Counted from the stretch's first letter, positions 1 through 8,392 are shown. The stretch: DNA of 15,020 nucleotides from Strigomonas culicis (GCA_000482145.1 AUXH01000477.1:1-15020); one strand, 5' to 3'. Made by a program: numbers and translations. Notes: generated by a model not told the origin, from the sequence alone.

Positions 1-481
1 TGCGCGGCGGGCTCGCCGCGCGCAGCGGTCGCCGCGCCGACCGTCTGCTGTCGCGGCTCGTGTCATGCCGGCCAGCTGCCTTGTGGCGCGGGGAGGGTGT
101 GCCCGGGCTACCGCGCGCCGCGGTGCGGCGGGTGGGCACCTGCGGCGTCGCCGGCGGCCGCGGCCGGGGCCGCGCGCCCCCGAGTCCGCTCTGGGGACGC
201 TGCGGTGGTGAGGGTCGCGTGGCCGCCGGACAGGCGCTGAGGGGCCGCCGCGCGAGCGGCCGCCCCGTAGGCTTGGCGGGGCCGGCAGCCAGCGGCACCA
301 CGCGTGGTCGGTGCGGCTGGTAGTACCGGTTCGGGGACAGCCCTCGCCCCTCGTCCGTGCCCTCGCGCGTGTTCATGCGGACGCCGCGCCCGTAGCCATC
401 GACAGGGCCGTGGCGCGCACCCCAGCCGATCTCGTCGACGGCGCCATCCCACGCACCAATGATCGGGTGGGAGCTCGACAT
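1..481 (-). CDS. Partial gene, N-terminal 160 codons of an uncharacterised basic protein (runs off left edge)
   Basis: The frame starting at the ATG at 479-481 stays open to the left edge, giving 160 residues with no stop. The protein begins MSSSHPIIGAWDGAVDEIGW, then becomes rich in Gly, Arg and Pro, then in Pro, Arg, Ala and Ser, so most of it is probably disordered and strongly basic. I recognise no domain. Three things support it as real: it lies on the same strand as the other genes, its GC content rises sharply exactly at the ATG as in the neighbouring genes, and its ATG is the first one after the predicted trans-splice acceptor near 661. The tryptophan- and glycine-bearing first 35 residues look more constrained than the rest. 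The C-terminal part lies outside the window, so no function can be given. Confidence 0.7.
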   Translation of the reverse strand, partial: MSSSHPIIGAWDGAVDEIGWGARHGPVDGYGRGVRMNTREGTDEGRGLSPNRYYQPHRPRVVPLAAGPAKPTGRPLARRPLSACPAATRPSPPQRPQSGLGGARPRPRPPATPQVPTRRTAARGSPGTPSPRHKAAGRHDTSRDSRRSARRPLRAASPPR

Positions 482-1086
482 CGCACTAGTGTAAATTATC
501 GACGCAATCGCCTGTTGCACAGCTATTCTTTCCCTTTTGAATATTGCCGTAACGGGCACAAACGTGTGTATAAATATGTATATGTGCCTCGGTTTCCTCT
601 TTCTTTCTTTTTGGTGTGAGAGCCTCTATTCTATATATATTTATATTGTTTTCTCTACAGCTATTTGTTTTTTGTGTTGTTTATGATGTTTTAAGGGGGG
701 AGAGGAACAAGGAAGTGAAAGAGTTGCATCGTTATTCCTCAACGTTCGCAGAGAGTGCATCATGAAAGACGTGTATGACGATTGAAGTGTAAAAATAATC
801 CTATACACGGCTGTTACTTGCTCTTGCCCTCAATACGCGAGTTTGTGTGTATGTGTTTTATACATGACCGCAATGTTCAACCGCTTCTGCAGCAGACCTC
901 CAGTGAGGGGTCGAGCTCAACGCAGGCACACCACAGCTGCAAGGAGCTCCTGCTCCGCACGTGCCTCAACGACGACGGGCTCAATCGCCAGTCATCACGC
1001 TGACCCATCCCAAGGCCGAGTGGAGCGCGTCCTGCTCCGCCGTCTCACGCACACACACCTCCTTCACCACCCTTTCCCATATCAGT
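482..1086 (-). other. Intergenic spacer between the tandem AMP-deaminase-like gene and the left-edge gene
   Basis: This spacer should hold the 3' untranslated region of the 1761-residue gene (right part) and the 5' untranslated region of the partial gene (left part). The part from 482 to about 760 is AT-rich. The part from about 880 to 1086 is more GC-rich than other spacers here, but I see no convincing gene on either strand: short open frames there have no recognisable content, and the minus frame continuing past the stop at 1087 meets another stop near 1045. Confidence 0.6.
661..723 (-). promoter_or_regulatory. Predicted polypyrimidine tract and spliced-leader acceptor for the left-edge gene
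   Basis: On the minus strand 723-693 is an almost unbroken pyrimidine run, and the first AG after it is at 662-661. No ATG occurs on the minus strand between 661 and the start codon at 481, so the predicted 5' untranslated region is about 180 bases. The signal is inferred from the usual arrangement in trypanosomatids. The exact AG could differ by a few tens of bases. Confidence 0.5.
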
Positions 1087-4000
1087 CTAGCTGCCATTCT
1101 GCCGGTCCGCGGCGGCGGGCGCCGAACTGGCATCGGACGGCGCGCGAAAGTGCGTCATCATGGTGGCCATCCCCGCCGACTCCGAAAGCCGCGGCGTGGC
1201 GGAGGAACGGGAGACGTCGTCCTCCGGCTCCTCCGGAAAGACATAGTCGGAGCGGGGAGGCTGCGTCCACAGCGCGTCGATGACGTTGCCCGCCGCGGAC
1301 CCCGCCTCGGTACTCGCGCCGACACTGCCGCTGTCTTTCCCCTCAACGGCGGAGACGGGTGCGAGGCTCTGCGCGGAGGGAACGGCCGAGTGCGCGCTCA
1401 GCTCGGCTGACCGCGCGGCGTGCGCGTCGCCGGTCAGCGCCGACGCGCCGCTGGTGTCCGATCGGTGGCCGCTCTTCTCCAGCGTGCTCTGCGACGGCGC
1501 GCTGGTGACCGACGGGAGGCTCGCCGCGCTGCCGTCGGACGGCGCCTTGCCGCGGAGGCCGCCGAGAATGGCCAAGCCCTCCGTCTTGAGCCGGCTGCGC
1601 AGGCTCTGCACCTCCGCCGCGATGCTGCTGTTCTGCCCGGAGACCTCCTGCGTGATGACCCGCATCCGTGACAGCTCCTTGTCAAGCGTCTCGATCTCCT
1701 TGTGCAGCATCGTCACGCGCAGCCGCTCGACGGACTCCCGGTCCTCCTCCTCGTCCTCCTCACCCGCCGCCGGCACCAGCGTCGGGCCCGTGCCGTGGAT
1801 GAGCTGCGCGACGACGGTGCTGCCGCGCAGGCGGCCGGCGGCCAGCTCCGCGGAGACGACCTTCTGCCGCACCGCCTCCCCGTAGAGGACGAGCTCCTCC
1901 TCCAGCAGCCGCATCACGCGCGGCACCGGCTGCGCGGTGCCGCCCATCTGCTCGTCGAGGAAGTTCAGCTCCGTGTGGTACACCTCGTAGCGGTAGGCGA
2001 CGCGGATGTCGGACACGCGGCTGCGCTGTACCTCATTGCCGAGCGTCGAGCGCAGCTCGTACAGCGGCCCGAGCGCCCGCTGCTTCCACGCCGGCGGGAA
2101 GCCGCACTGCAGCACACTATTCCGCGCGATCTCGGAGAGGTCGTTGAACTCGAAGCGCCACAGCTTCGCGGCGAGGGAGTACTCCTCCACGAGCGGCTCG
2201 CGCGTGAAGTGGAAGTAGAGGGGCTGGCTCGTGGCGAGGCTTACGTTGAGCCCGCGGTGGAAGAAGAGCGGGAACGGGTTCTCCAGGTAGGCGCAGGCGC
2301 CCGCCGTGTTGCTCAGCGGCGACATGGCGACGCCCAGCTGCGTGATGTAGTAGATGTACTCCATCACCGGGTGCTTCGCGAGCGTCACGCCGTGGCTGAT
2401 GCCGTTCGCGAGCAGGAAGGCGCCGATGAGGTGGTCCACACCGCCCTTCTCGCCGCTCTGCGGCCGGAAGGTGAAGGTGCCCAGCCCGCGCGACGCGCGG
2501 AACTCGTTGAGCGTCGCGATGTTCGCCCACAGGTAGTACAGATAGAGATTGTAAGGCGGGTTGAGGTCGCTGTCCCAGTCGTGCGGGTACGTCTCGGAAA
2601 GCGGCAGGTCAATCTTGCTCTCGTCGTCGCAGCAGTCGAAGCCGGAGACGTGGGTGAGGAAGTAATGCAGTTTTGTGTCGTTGGCCGGGTGCAGGCTGAT
2701 CTCCCACAGGGGTTGGAAGAGGTTGTGCAGGTACTCGCCAAAGTTGCGCACCTCGCGTTGCTGCCGCAGCCGGCGGTACTGCCGCGAGAAGCAGACCATC
2801 CACCGGCACTGCGTGTTGGCCATGCCGTAGCGGTCGAACCAGTGGCCCAGCTCGTGCCAGTCGTCCGCGCTGCCGCCCTGCATGATCAGGCGGTACTCCG
2901 CAAAGCTGTACACGTCCTCCTTGTAGATGTCCAGTGTGCGCTTCGTCAGCTCCGCAAAGTAGCGGCCCTGCAGGAAGTTGAAGGGCGAGAGAAAGATGGT
3001 GTGTAGGTCGTTGTGCGTGTGGAGCTGATGGTGCAGCTCGTCCACCGTCACCTGCGTCACGTCGATGTGGTAGCGGCCCAGTAGCTGCCGCAGCGTCACC
3101 GGCTGGCCATCCTCCTCAAAGACGACATCGTCGCCGTGGTTCAGCGCCTTGTCGACGAAGAACTCCAGCAGGGTGCGCGCGTTGTGGCCTGAGTCAGTCT
3201 GGATGTTCGTGTCCACCTTGTGTGCGGTGAAGAAGTCGCGGTTGTTCCACTCCTTCTCTTCCTTCACGCCGCCTTCCTTCGCGATGTTCATGGAGATGTG
3301 CAGCAAGAACTTCTGCTCCAAGAGGTTCAGCCGGTGCATCGCGAGGCGGCGCAGCGACGGCATGCTCACGACGCGGCGCACGTGCTCCACGTCGCGGATG
3401 AAGTCGCGCACAGACGGGATGAAGGACGGCCACGACGGCGTCTTGCCGACGCGTGACAGCAGGAAGACCCCGTAGTAGTTGTTGTACTCCCACAGCGACT
3501 CGTTGAACGTCTTGTCCGTGAAGACGTCCTCGACGTTGACGTCCTCGACGCGGAAGATGGAGTACTTCTTGCGCAGAAAGATGGTGTAGCGCAGCGCCGA
3601 CACCGCCTCCGTCGCAGGCCGCAGCTCGTGTGTCTGCCCGGTCGCGGTGTACACGTCGATGCGCGGGTACACGACGCTCTGGTCTGTGTAGTTCATGCGC
3701 CGCGCCTGTCGGAACTGCTGGACGACATCGGACACCTGGATGCTGCCGGAGAAGGGCATCGCGTTGACGACGGTGGGCGTCTGCCCTTTTTTGGCGACCT
3801 TGGCGAGCACAAGGTTCATGAGCGTCTGCTCGTGCACGAGGCACTCGTGGCGGTACTGCAGGCGGTAGTCGCACACGCACGAGCGCTGCATGTCGTTGCC
3901 CGCGCTGCCGAGCGTCTGGAAGCCCTCCCCCAGCCACAGCTCCTTTATCTTGTGCGAGAAGCTGCTGTTCAGGACGCTGTTCCGCGCGAGCTCGCAGAGG

Positions 4001-6372
4001 TCGACCGGCGAGAGGCTGCGCACCTTCAGCAGTGTCGCGTACTCCTCCAGCAGCGGCTGGTCCAGCCGGTGGTGGAAGTGCAGGGGGTCGCTCGTCGCGA
4101 GCGAGACGAGCATGCCCTGCTTGAAGTACGTCACGATGGGGTGCTCAAAGTACGGTGTGCGCATCACGTTGTCCCGCAGCGGCGACATGACCACCCCGAC
4201 GCGGCTGTACACGTAGAGGTACTGCATGATCCAACTCTTGTGGAGGGAGCTGACGTGGTGCACCACGTCCCCGAGGAGGTAGCCGGTGACCAGCTGGTCG
4301 AACGCCGGCGGCGGCTCGCGCACCGCGACGCTGAAGCGCAGCGCGTGCAGGCCCAGCCACTGCCGCAGCGCGTTGAGCACCGCCACGTTGCACCACGCAA
4401 AGTAGGCGAAGTAGAAGTCGCTGCAGTTCTTCTTGTAGTGCACCTTGTCCGGCGACACCATCTCGCTCGACAGGTTCTCCATGCGTATTACCGGCTGGCA
4501 GTCCACGTGGATGACGCCCGTGGTGTTGAGCAGCAGCGCGACGGTCCCCCAGTACGGGTCCTTCGGGTACAGCGTCGCCATGAAGAGCGGATAGAAGATG
4601 TACCGCAGCTGCTCCCCGATCGTCTTGCAGCGCAGGGGCAGCACGTTCGGCCCCATCAGCGGCGGCCGGCGCTTCAGCGAGAGGATCCACATGTTCCGCT
4701 GCATCTTGTGGAAGCCCTGCCGCCGCGTCCACGCCGCGAGCCGCGGCACCTCCTCCGGGTGGTGACCGTAGAGATCCAGCATCATCTCCGTCGCCACGCT
4801 CGGGCCGCGGCCGAACTCGTTGCGCTCGAGCACGCTGCGCACCAGCGTCCCGCAGAGGTCGCCGCGGCACGGGCCGTCGGTGGAGAGCACCGCCTGCAGG
4901 AAGCGGGCGCCGAACTGCCCCGACGGGTTGCACGTCGCGTCCAGCATGTCGTACCGGATGAACTTGTTGCGGTACAGCGTGGGGTGCATCCCCAGGCCCT
5001 CCATCGTCACCTCCGTCGGCTGCATCACACCGCCTTGCTGCAGGTACCCCTCCATCGTGACAAACTGCCCCGGTTGGCTGGGGTCGGCGAAGAGCGGCGT
5101 GTTGGGCTCCTTCGTCACCGTCTTGGTGATGAGGTCCATGAAGAGCGGCGCCGGCACACAGGTCTTCATGTTCAGCATGTTGTCGACGCGCGTGTTCTTC
5201 GCATACACGCCGCCGCCCTTGATGTAGGCGTCAAAATGGCTCTCCAGCTCGTTGTTGAGAAGCGAGTAGAGCTCGAACTTCTCGAGGAGGGCGGTCAGCC
5301 GCATGCGGGCGGTGGACAGGCACGGGCCGTTCTCGATGGCGCCGTAGACGGCCTGCATGTCGTGCACGTACTGCTTCCACGGCACGAGCTCCGTCATCAT
5401 GCCGGCGAACCGGTACACGCCGTCCTTGTACGTCAGCGTGGGGGCTGCCACCGGCGCCTGCGGTGACCTGGGGGACTCGGGCGTGTCCGCCACCGAGGGC
5501 GAGGCGGCGCCAGACGCGGGCTGCTCGTCCGTGCCCATGGAGGCGGCGGTCGCGGACGGCAGGTCGCCGGACCTGTCCTTCGGGGAAGGGACGCGCGGCG
5601 GCGGCGACGACGTGAGCCCGTACTCGTCGCTCTCCGTGAGCTGCTTCAGCTCCTGGTCGTTGCGGGCGGTGTAGGGCAGCAGCGCGATGTGGTCGCGGAA
5701 AAACTGGTTGAGCTGCTCCGAGGAGGGGCCCTCCTTCTGCCCCTTATCGCGCGCCTTGTAGCTCTGCCGCATCGCAATCACGCTGGCGAGAAGCTCGGCG
5801 CACTTGCCGTAGTCCGCATCGCCCTCGTCGCCGTCGATCATGATGCGGTGGTAGGTGCGCTGCGGCCCGGCCGGCGCGTGCGCCTTGTGGGAGAGCCGGG
5901 CCTTGGTCGGCACCATCGGCTCGCTCTCGCCCGCGGGGTGGTTCACGCTGCCGCTGCTCGCATTTAAGTGCGCCGCGAAGTGGTTGCGGTAGTCCGCGCG
6001 GTCGTAGCCGTCGCCGCCGCCGCCGGGGAGCTGTGCGGTGGGCCCCGCCGCCGCCGTGCTCCGTGCATTGCCGTCGCGGGTAGAAGAGACGCGCCGTCGG
6101 TCCTCCGCGATGGAGGCGGAGTGCCGCGCGAGCATCTTGGCGACGACCTGCGACGTGCCGACCATCGTCGACCCCGCGCTCAGCGACGCGGTGGCGCTGC
6201 GCGCGCCCTGGACACTGCCGCGTTGCAGCTCCAGCGGGTTGGTGCTCACGCTGTCGTGGGTCGTCCGCAGGGCCCCGGGGAGGCTGAAGTCAGGCGCCTG
6301 CGAACCCTGGGGCACGGTGGCTTGCGATGCAAGGCGGGAGGAGGTGGAGTCGCTTAGTCGTTCACTCATCAT
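1087..6372 (-). CDS. Tandem AMP-deaminase-like protein, both domains predicted catalytically dead
   Basis: This 1761-residue protein has two AMP deaminase domains in series. Residues 1-310 are largely disordered, but around 171-206 they carry the family's N-terminal element (QRTYHRIMIDGDE, then a helix with MRQSY). Domain 1 spans about 314-830 and domain 2 about 925-1440. Both keep the helical lead-in (RL..LE.KF), MSPL, PL(L/V)EEY and ARNSVL; domain 2 also keeps GFD..DDESK and NPPYNLYLYYLWANIA. AMP deaminases bind a catalytic metal through HxH, the His of RPHCGEAG and the first Asp of STDDP. Here these positions read M399/N401, V684 and S761 in domain 1, and N1056/Q1058, Q1305 and S1382 in domain 2. 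Domain 2 retains Glu1308 and His1327; domain 1 retains only His706 and Asp762. An acidic stretch at 1538-1544 leads into a coiled coil to about 1602, then a disordered Ser/Ala-rich tail. Canonical enzymes have one domain. A structural or regulatory role is inference. Confidence 0.85.
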   Translation of the reverse strand: MMSERLSDSTSSRLASQATVPQGSQAPDFSLPGALRTTHDSVSTNPLELQRGSVQGARSATASLSAGSTMVGTSQVVAKMLARHSASIAEDRRRVSSTRDGNARSTAAAGPTAQLPGGGGDGYDRADYRNHFAAHLNASSGSVNHPAGESEPMVPTKARLSHKAHAPAGPQRTYHRIMIDGDEGDADYGKCAELLASVIAMRQSYKARDKGQKEGPSSEQLNQFFRDHIALLPYTARNDQELKQLTESDEYGLTSSPPPRVPSPKDRSGDLPSATAASMGTDEQPASGAASPSVADTPESPRSPQAPVAAPTLTYKDGVYRFAGMMTELVPWKQYVHDMQAVYGAIENGPCLSTARMRLTALLEKFELYSLLNNELESHFDAYIKGGGVYAKNTRVDNMLNMKTCVPAPLFMDLITKTVTKEPNTPLFADPSQPGQFVTMEGYLQQGGVMQPTEVTMEGLGMHPTLYRNKFIRYDMLDATCNPSGQFGARFLQAVLSTDGPCRGDLCGTLVRSVLERNEFGRGPSVATEMMLDLYGHHPEEVPRLAAWTRRQGFHKMQRNMWILSLKRRPPLMGPNVLPLRCKTIGEQLRYIFYPLFMATLYPKDPYWGTVALLLNTTGVIHVDCQPVIRMENLSSEMVSPDKVHYKKNCSDFYFAYFAWCNVAVLNALRQWLGLHALRFSVAVREPPPAFDQLVTGYLLGDVVHHVSSLHKSWIMQYLYVYSRVGVVMSPLRDNVMRTPYFEHPIVTYFKQGMLVSLATSDPLHFHHRLDQPLLEEYATLLKVRSLSPVDLCELARNSVLNSSFSHKIKELWLGEGFQTLGSAGNDMQRSCVCDYRLQYRHECLVHEQTLMNLVLAKVAKKGQTPTVVNAMPFSGSIQVSDVVQQFRQARRMNYTDQSVVYPRIDVYTATGQTHELRPATEAVSALRYTIFLRKKYSIFRVEDVNVEDVFTDKTFNESLWEYNNYYGVFLLSRVGKTPSWPSFIPSVRDFIRDVEHVRRVVSMPSLRRLAMHRLNLLEQKFLLHISMNIAKEGGVKEEKEWNNRDFFTAHKVDTNIQTDSGHNARTLLEFFVDKALNHGDDVVFEEDGQPVTLRQLLGRYHIDVTQVTVDELHHQLHTHNDLHTIFLSPFNFLQGRYFAELTKRTLDIYKEDVYSFAEYRLIMQGGSADDWHELGHWFDRYGMANTQCRWMVCFSRQYRRLRQQREVRNFGEYLHNLFQPLWEISLHPANDTKLHYFLTHVSGFDCCDDESKIDLPLSETYPHDWDSDLNPPYNLYLYYLWANIATLNEFRASRGLGTFTFRPQSGEKGGVDHLIGAFLLANGISHGVTLAKHPVMEYIYYITQLGVAMSPLSNTAGACAYLENPFPLFFHRGLNVSLATSQPLYFHFTREPLVEEYSLAAKLWRFEFNDLSEIARNSVLQCGFPPAWKQRALGPLYELRSTLGNEVQRSRVSDIRVAYRYEVYHTELNFLDEQMGGTAQPVPRVMRLLEEELVLYGEAVRQKVVSAELAAGRLRGSTVVAQLIHGTGPTLVPAAGEEDEEEDRESVERLRVTMLHKEIETLDKELSRMRVITQEVSGQNSSIAAEVQSLRSRLKTEGLAILGGLRGKAPSDGSAASLPSVTSAPSQSTLEKSGHRSDTSGASALTGDAHAARSAELSAHSAVPSAQSLAPVSAVEGKDSGSVGASTEAGSAAGNVIDALWTQPPRSDYVFPEEPEDDVSRSSATPRLSESAGMATMMTHFRAPSDASSAPAAADRQNGS

Positions 6373-6484
6373 TGTGGGTGTCCGCTTACTCTAAAAAAAA
6401 TGTAAAGTGATTTCTGTTCTGTTGCTGTTGGTCACTTTCAAACTATCTATAGATGTATTGTGGAATCACAATGTGGTTTCTTTG

Positions 6485-6515
6485 CTTTTGAGAATGAACA
6501 AAAGAGAAAACGAGT

Positions 6516-6547
<32 letters not shown>
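6485..6547 (-). promoter_or_regulatory. Predicted polypyrimidine tract and spliced-leader acceptor for the tandem AMP-deaminase-like gene
   Basis: The minus strand reads as a pure CT repeat over 6547-6519, continues mostly pyrimidine to about 6495, and reaches its first AG at 6486-6485. No ATG lies between this AG and the start at 6372, giving a 5' untranslated region of about 112 bases. This supports the ATG pair at 6372/6369 as the start. Confidence 0.6.
6519..6547. repeat. AG/CT dinucleotide microsatellite, 14 units
   Basis: An uninterrupted AG run on the plus strand (CT on the transcribed sense strand). It forms the core of a predicted polypyrimidine splicing signal and is likely to vary in length between strains. 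Confidence 0.95.
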
Positions 6548-6550
<3 letters not shown>

Positions 6551-6841
6551 GAAAGAAGGGGAGCCTTTGCATTCCTACTGTACAAGCAGCATCTTCTGGT
6601 ACCCATGTACACATTCTTGTATTTATGAAGTACGGAAGAGAAAAAAAATGACGTTAGGAACAGCAGTCCGCTAAAAACAAAAGAGAAAACCGAAAGTGCA
6701 CGCCTTGCGATACGAAGGCCCAAAGAACACCAAGAACAACAACGACAACAAAAAAAAAAAGTTGGGAAGAAAAGCCACCTTATACACATATCCCAATGCA
6801 TCAATGGCCACCCCAACAGTCGATAAAAGACGGAGGAGGTA

Positions 6842-8074
6842 CTACGCGCACTTCTTTTCCTTCTCCCGCAGCACGCGCGCGTACTTCACCTCATCCACCA
6901 TGAAGCGCGCCCCGAGGAACACGCACACGATCACCGGCAGCAGCACCGTCGTGTGCGAGACGATGCTGTGGTCCCACGGCACGTACAGCTGGGGCGTCAT
7001 GAGCGGGTGCAGCTGCAGGTCGTCCGCCGCCTTGGCGGCGTGCACGTACGGCGGTAGCAGCCGCCCCTGCACCCCGCGCCGGCGCGCCTCGTCCGCCGCG
7101 CGGACGGTGAGGTCGTACAGGCGGTCGTACGTGCCCTGCACGGAGCCTGGGATGTGGATGTTCGGGTGCTCCTCCAGCGCCCTCTGCGTGATGGCGACCG
7201 AGCGGACCGCGTACCCGCAGGCGTCCCTGTGGCGCCGCGCCTGCCACGCGGTGAGCGTGTCCAGGTGGAAGTTCGGCACCTCCAGCGCGGCCGCGAGGAC
7301 GGAGAGCACCGCCCGGCGCACCTCCGCGCCGAGCGCGGCCCGGTTCGCCGCCGTCAGCGACGTCGTGACGACGCAGAAGGCGTTCCGGCCTTGCACGGTC
7401 GCGCACCACACGTGCGGCGCGGCCTCGTTGCGGTTGCTGTCGTCCGCGAAGAACGAATCCGCGAAGAAGGCGCGCGGGAGGTGGAAGATGCTCAGCGCGA
7501 GGAGGTCCAGCTCCGTGTGCGGGTCGGGGGAGAGCGCGTGCTGCAGCGTGGGGAGGCCCAGCTGCTGCTGCACGACGAGCGGGCCCAGGGCCGCGATGGC
7601 CTCCTTCCCCGTGCGGAAAGGCTTCTCGGGCGCCGCCACATCCTCCGCCGTCTCCTCCGATGCCGTTGCCGCCGGTGGAAGCAGCTGCTCCGCCGGCCGC
7701 AGCGTCGGGTCCAGCAGCACGTGGTGGAGCAGCATGCGCTGCTGCGGCTGCAGCAGCACATCGTGTTGAGAGGCGACCAGGCGCTCGTCGACGGCCACAA
7801 GGGCCCCCTGCACCGCATCCAGCAACCCCTCCTCCCCCAGCCACACCGCCATGCCGTAGTAGGACGGTGGGAGGTGCAGCGGCGGCCGGCTGGCCGCGCC
7901 GCAGTCCAGCGCGGCCAGCACCGTGCTCAGGTGCAGCTCCGAGTCTTCGTACGTGAAGGTCTTGTAGTGCACGCCGCAGGAGATGAGGAGGCCGAGCACC
8001 ACCAGGAGGAAAAAGAAGCGGATCGTGTTGCGGCTTGGGAGGGTATGTGTGTCACTCACGTCCTCGTCTGCCAT
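6842..8074 (-). CDS. PIG-S/TTA1-like subunit of the GPI transamidase complex
   Basis: A 410-residue protein with a membrane segment at residues about 18-35, a large central domain, a second membrane segment at about 373-391 and a short charged tail ending REKEKKCA. PIG-S/Gpi17, and the trypanosomatid subunit TTA1, have this arrangement: both ends anchored in the ER membrane, with the bulk of the protein in the lumen. They belong to the complex that attaches GPI anchors to proteins. Local resemblance supports this: YKTFTYEDSEL just after the first segment recalls the WK.TT..YRA.LP region of PIG-S, and LMTPQLYVPWDHS just before the last segment recalls its LYFP.(D/E)H element, followed by a hydrophobic stretch and a Lys/Arg-rich end. 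The start is the ATG at 8074, the first after the predicted acceptor. The frame continues upstream, but only through spacer sequence. No disruption is visible. It could instead be an unrelated double-anchored luminal protein. Confidence 0.65.
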   Translation of the reverse strand: MADEDVSDTHTLPSRNTIRFFFLLVVLGLLISCGVHYKTFTYEDSELHLSTVLAALDCGAASRPPLHLPPSYYGMAVWLGEEGLLDAVQGALVAVDERLVASQHDVLLQPQQRMLLHHVLLDPTLRPAEQLLPPAATASEETAEDVAAPEKPFRTGKEAIAALGPLVVQQQLGLPTLQHALSPDPHTELDLLALSIFHLPRAFFADSFFADDSNRNEAAPHVWCATVQGRNAFCVVTTSLTAANRAALGAEVRRAVLSVLAAALEVPNFHLDTLTAWQARRHRDACGYAVRSVAITQRALEEHPNIHIPGSVQGTYDRLYDLTVRAADEARRRGVQGRLLPPYVHAAKAADDLQLHPLMTPQLYVPWDHSIVSHTTVLLPVIVCVFLGARFMVDEVKYARVLREKEKKCA

Positions 8075-8141
8075 GGCGTCGTGTAAGGGCAGGTGCAAAA
8101 GAAACAACAAGAAAGAACAAGAAATGAAAAATTTGTATAAT

Positions 8142-8197
8142 CTCAAAAAAAAACTGTAAAAGAGGAGAAGGACGAAGATGAGGGGAAGAAGAGAAGG
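8142..8197 (-). promoter_or_regulatory. Predicted polypyrimidine tract and spliced-leader acceptor for the PIG-S/TTA1-like gene
   Basis: The minus strand over about 8197-8159 is a long pyrimidine stretch, followed by AG at 8155-8154 and a second AG at 8143-8142. No ATG lies between these and the start codon at 8074, so the leader would be about 70-80 bases. An in-frame ATG at 8242 lies upstream of the tract and should be absent from the mature mRNA. Confidence 0.6.
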
Positions 8198-8375
8198 AAT
8201 GCTACAGAAAGGGGAAGCATTCGTAAACGATACAGAGACCATTCGATCACAAAAGAAAGGGGGGGGAAGAGAGAGAAAGCCACGTAGACACTTCGTTATG
8301 AAAAGCAACTATCAAAAGCGTTGAAGCAACGCATGTTGATGATGACAACGCAAAACCGATCCATGCGCATTGGCA

Positions 8376-8392
8376 GGGGTGGGGGGGGGGGG
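8376..8392. repeat. Homopolymeric G run (G4-T-G12)
   Basis: The plus strand has GGGG, one T, then twelve G; the transcribed sense strand therefore has a C12 run. It lies in the spacer, 51 bases beyond the stop of the CTFxP-motif gene, so in its predicted 3' untranslated region. Length is uncertain because such runs are prone to sequencing error. Confidence 0.85.

Larger units (their letters stand above)
6373..6841 (-). other. Intergenic spacer between the PIG-S/TTA1-like gene and the tandem AMP-deaminase-like gene
   Basis: AT-rich spacer without a supported gene. It holds the 3' untranslated region of the upstream gene, the long AG repeat at 6519-6547 and the predicted acceptor for the next gene. 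Open frames on both strands here are low-complexity readings of the purine/pyrimidine repeats. Confidence 0.6.

Noticed and set aside
843..1410. Plus-strand frames across the GC-rich spacer and 3' end of the AMP-deaminase-like gene
   Set aside because: They overlap the tail-coding region antisense, show no domain, and lie opposite to the direction of all supported genes.
1702..3006. 434-codon open frame on the plus strand
   Set aside because: Antisense shadow of AMP-deaminase domain 2, with no acceptor signal on the plus strand before it and no recognisable content.
3628..5466. 612-codon open frame on the plus strand
   Set aside because: It lies wholly antisense to the AMP-deaminase-like gene, reads as His/Arg/Val/Leu-rich sequence with no recognisable domain, and is explained by high third-position GC of the sense gene.
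8075..8308. N-terminal extension of the PIG-S/TTA1-like protein with a hydrophobic, signal-like stretch
   Set aside because: It is the translation of the polypyrimidine tract (Phe/Leu/Ser-rich), its first codon at 8308 is TTG, and the predicted acceptor at 8154 removes it.
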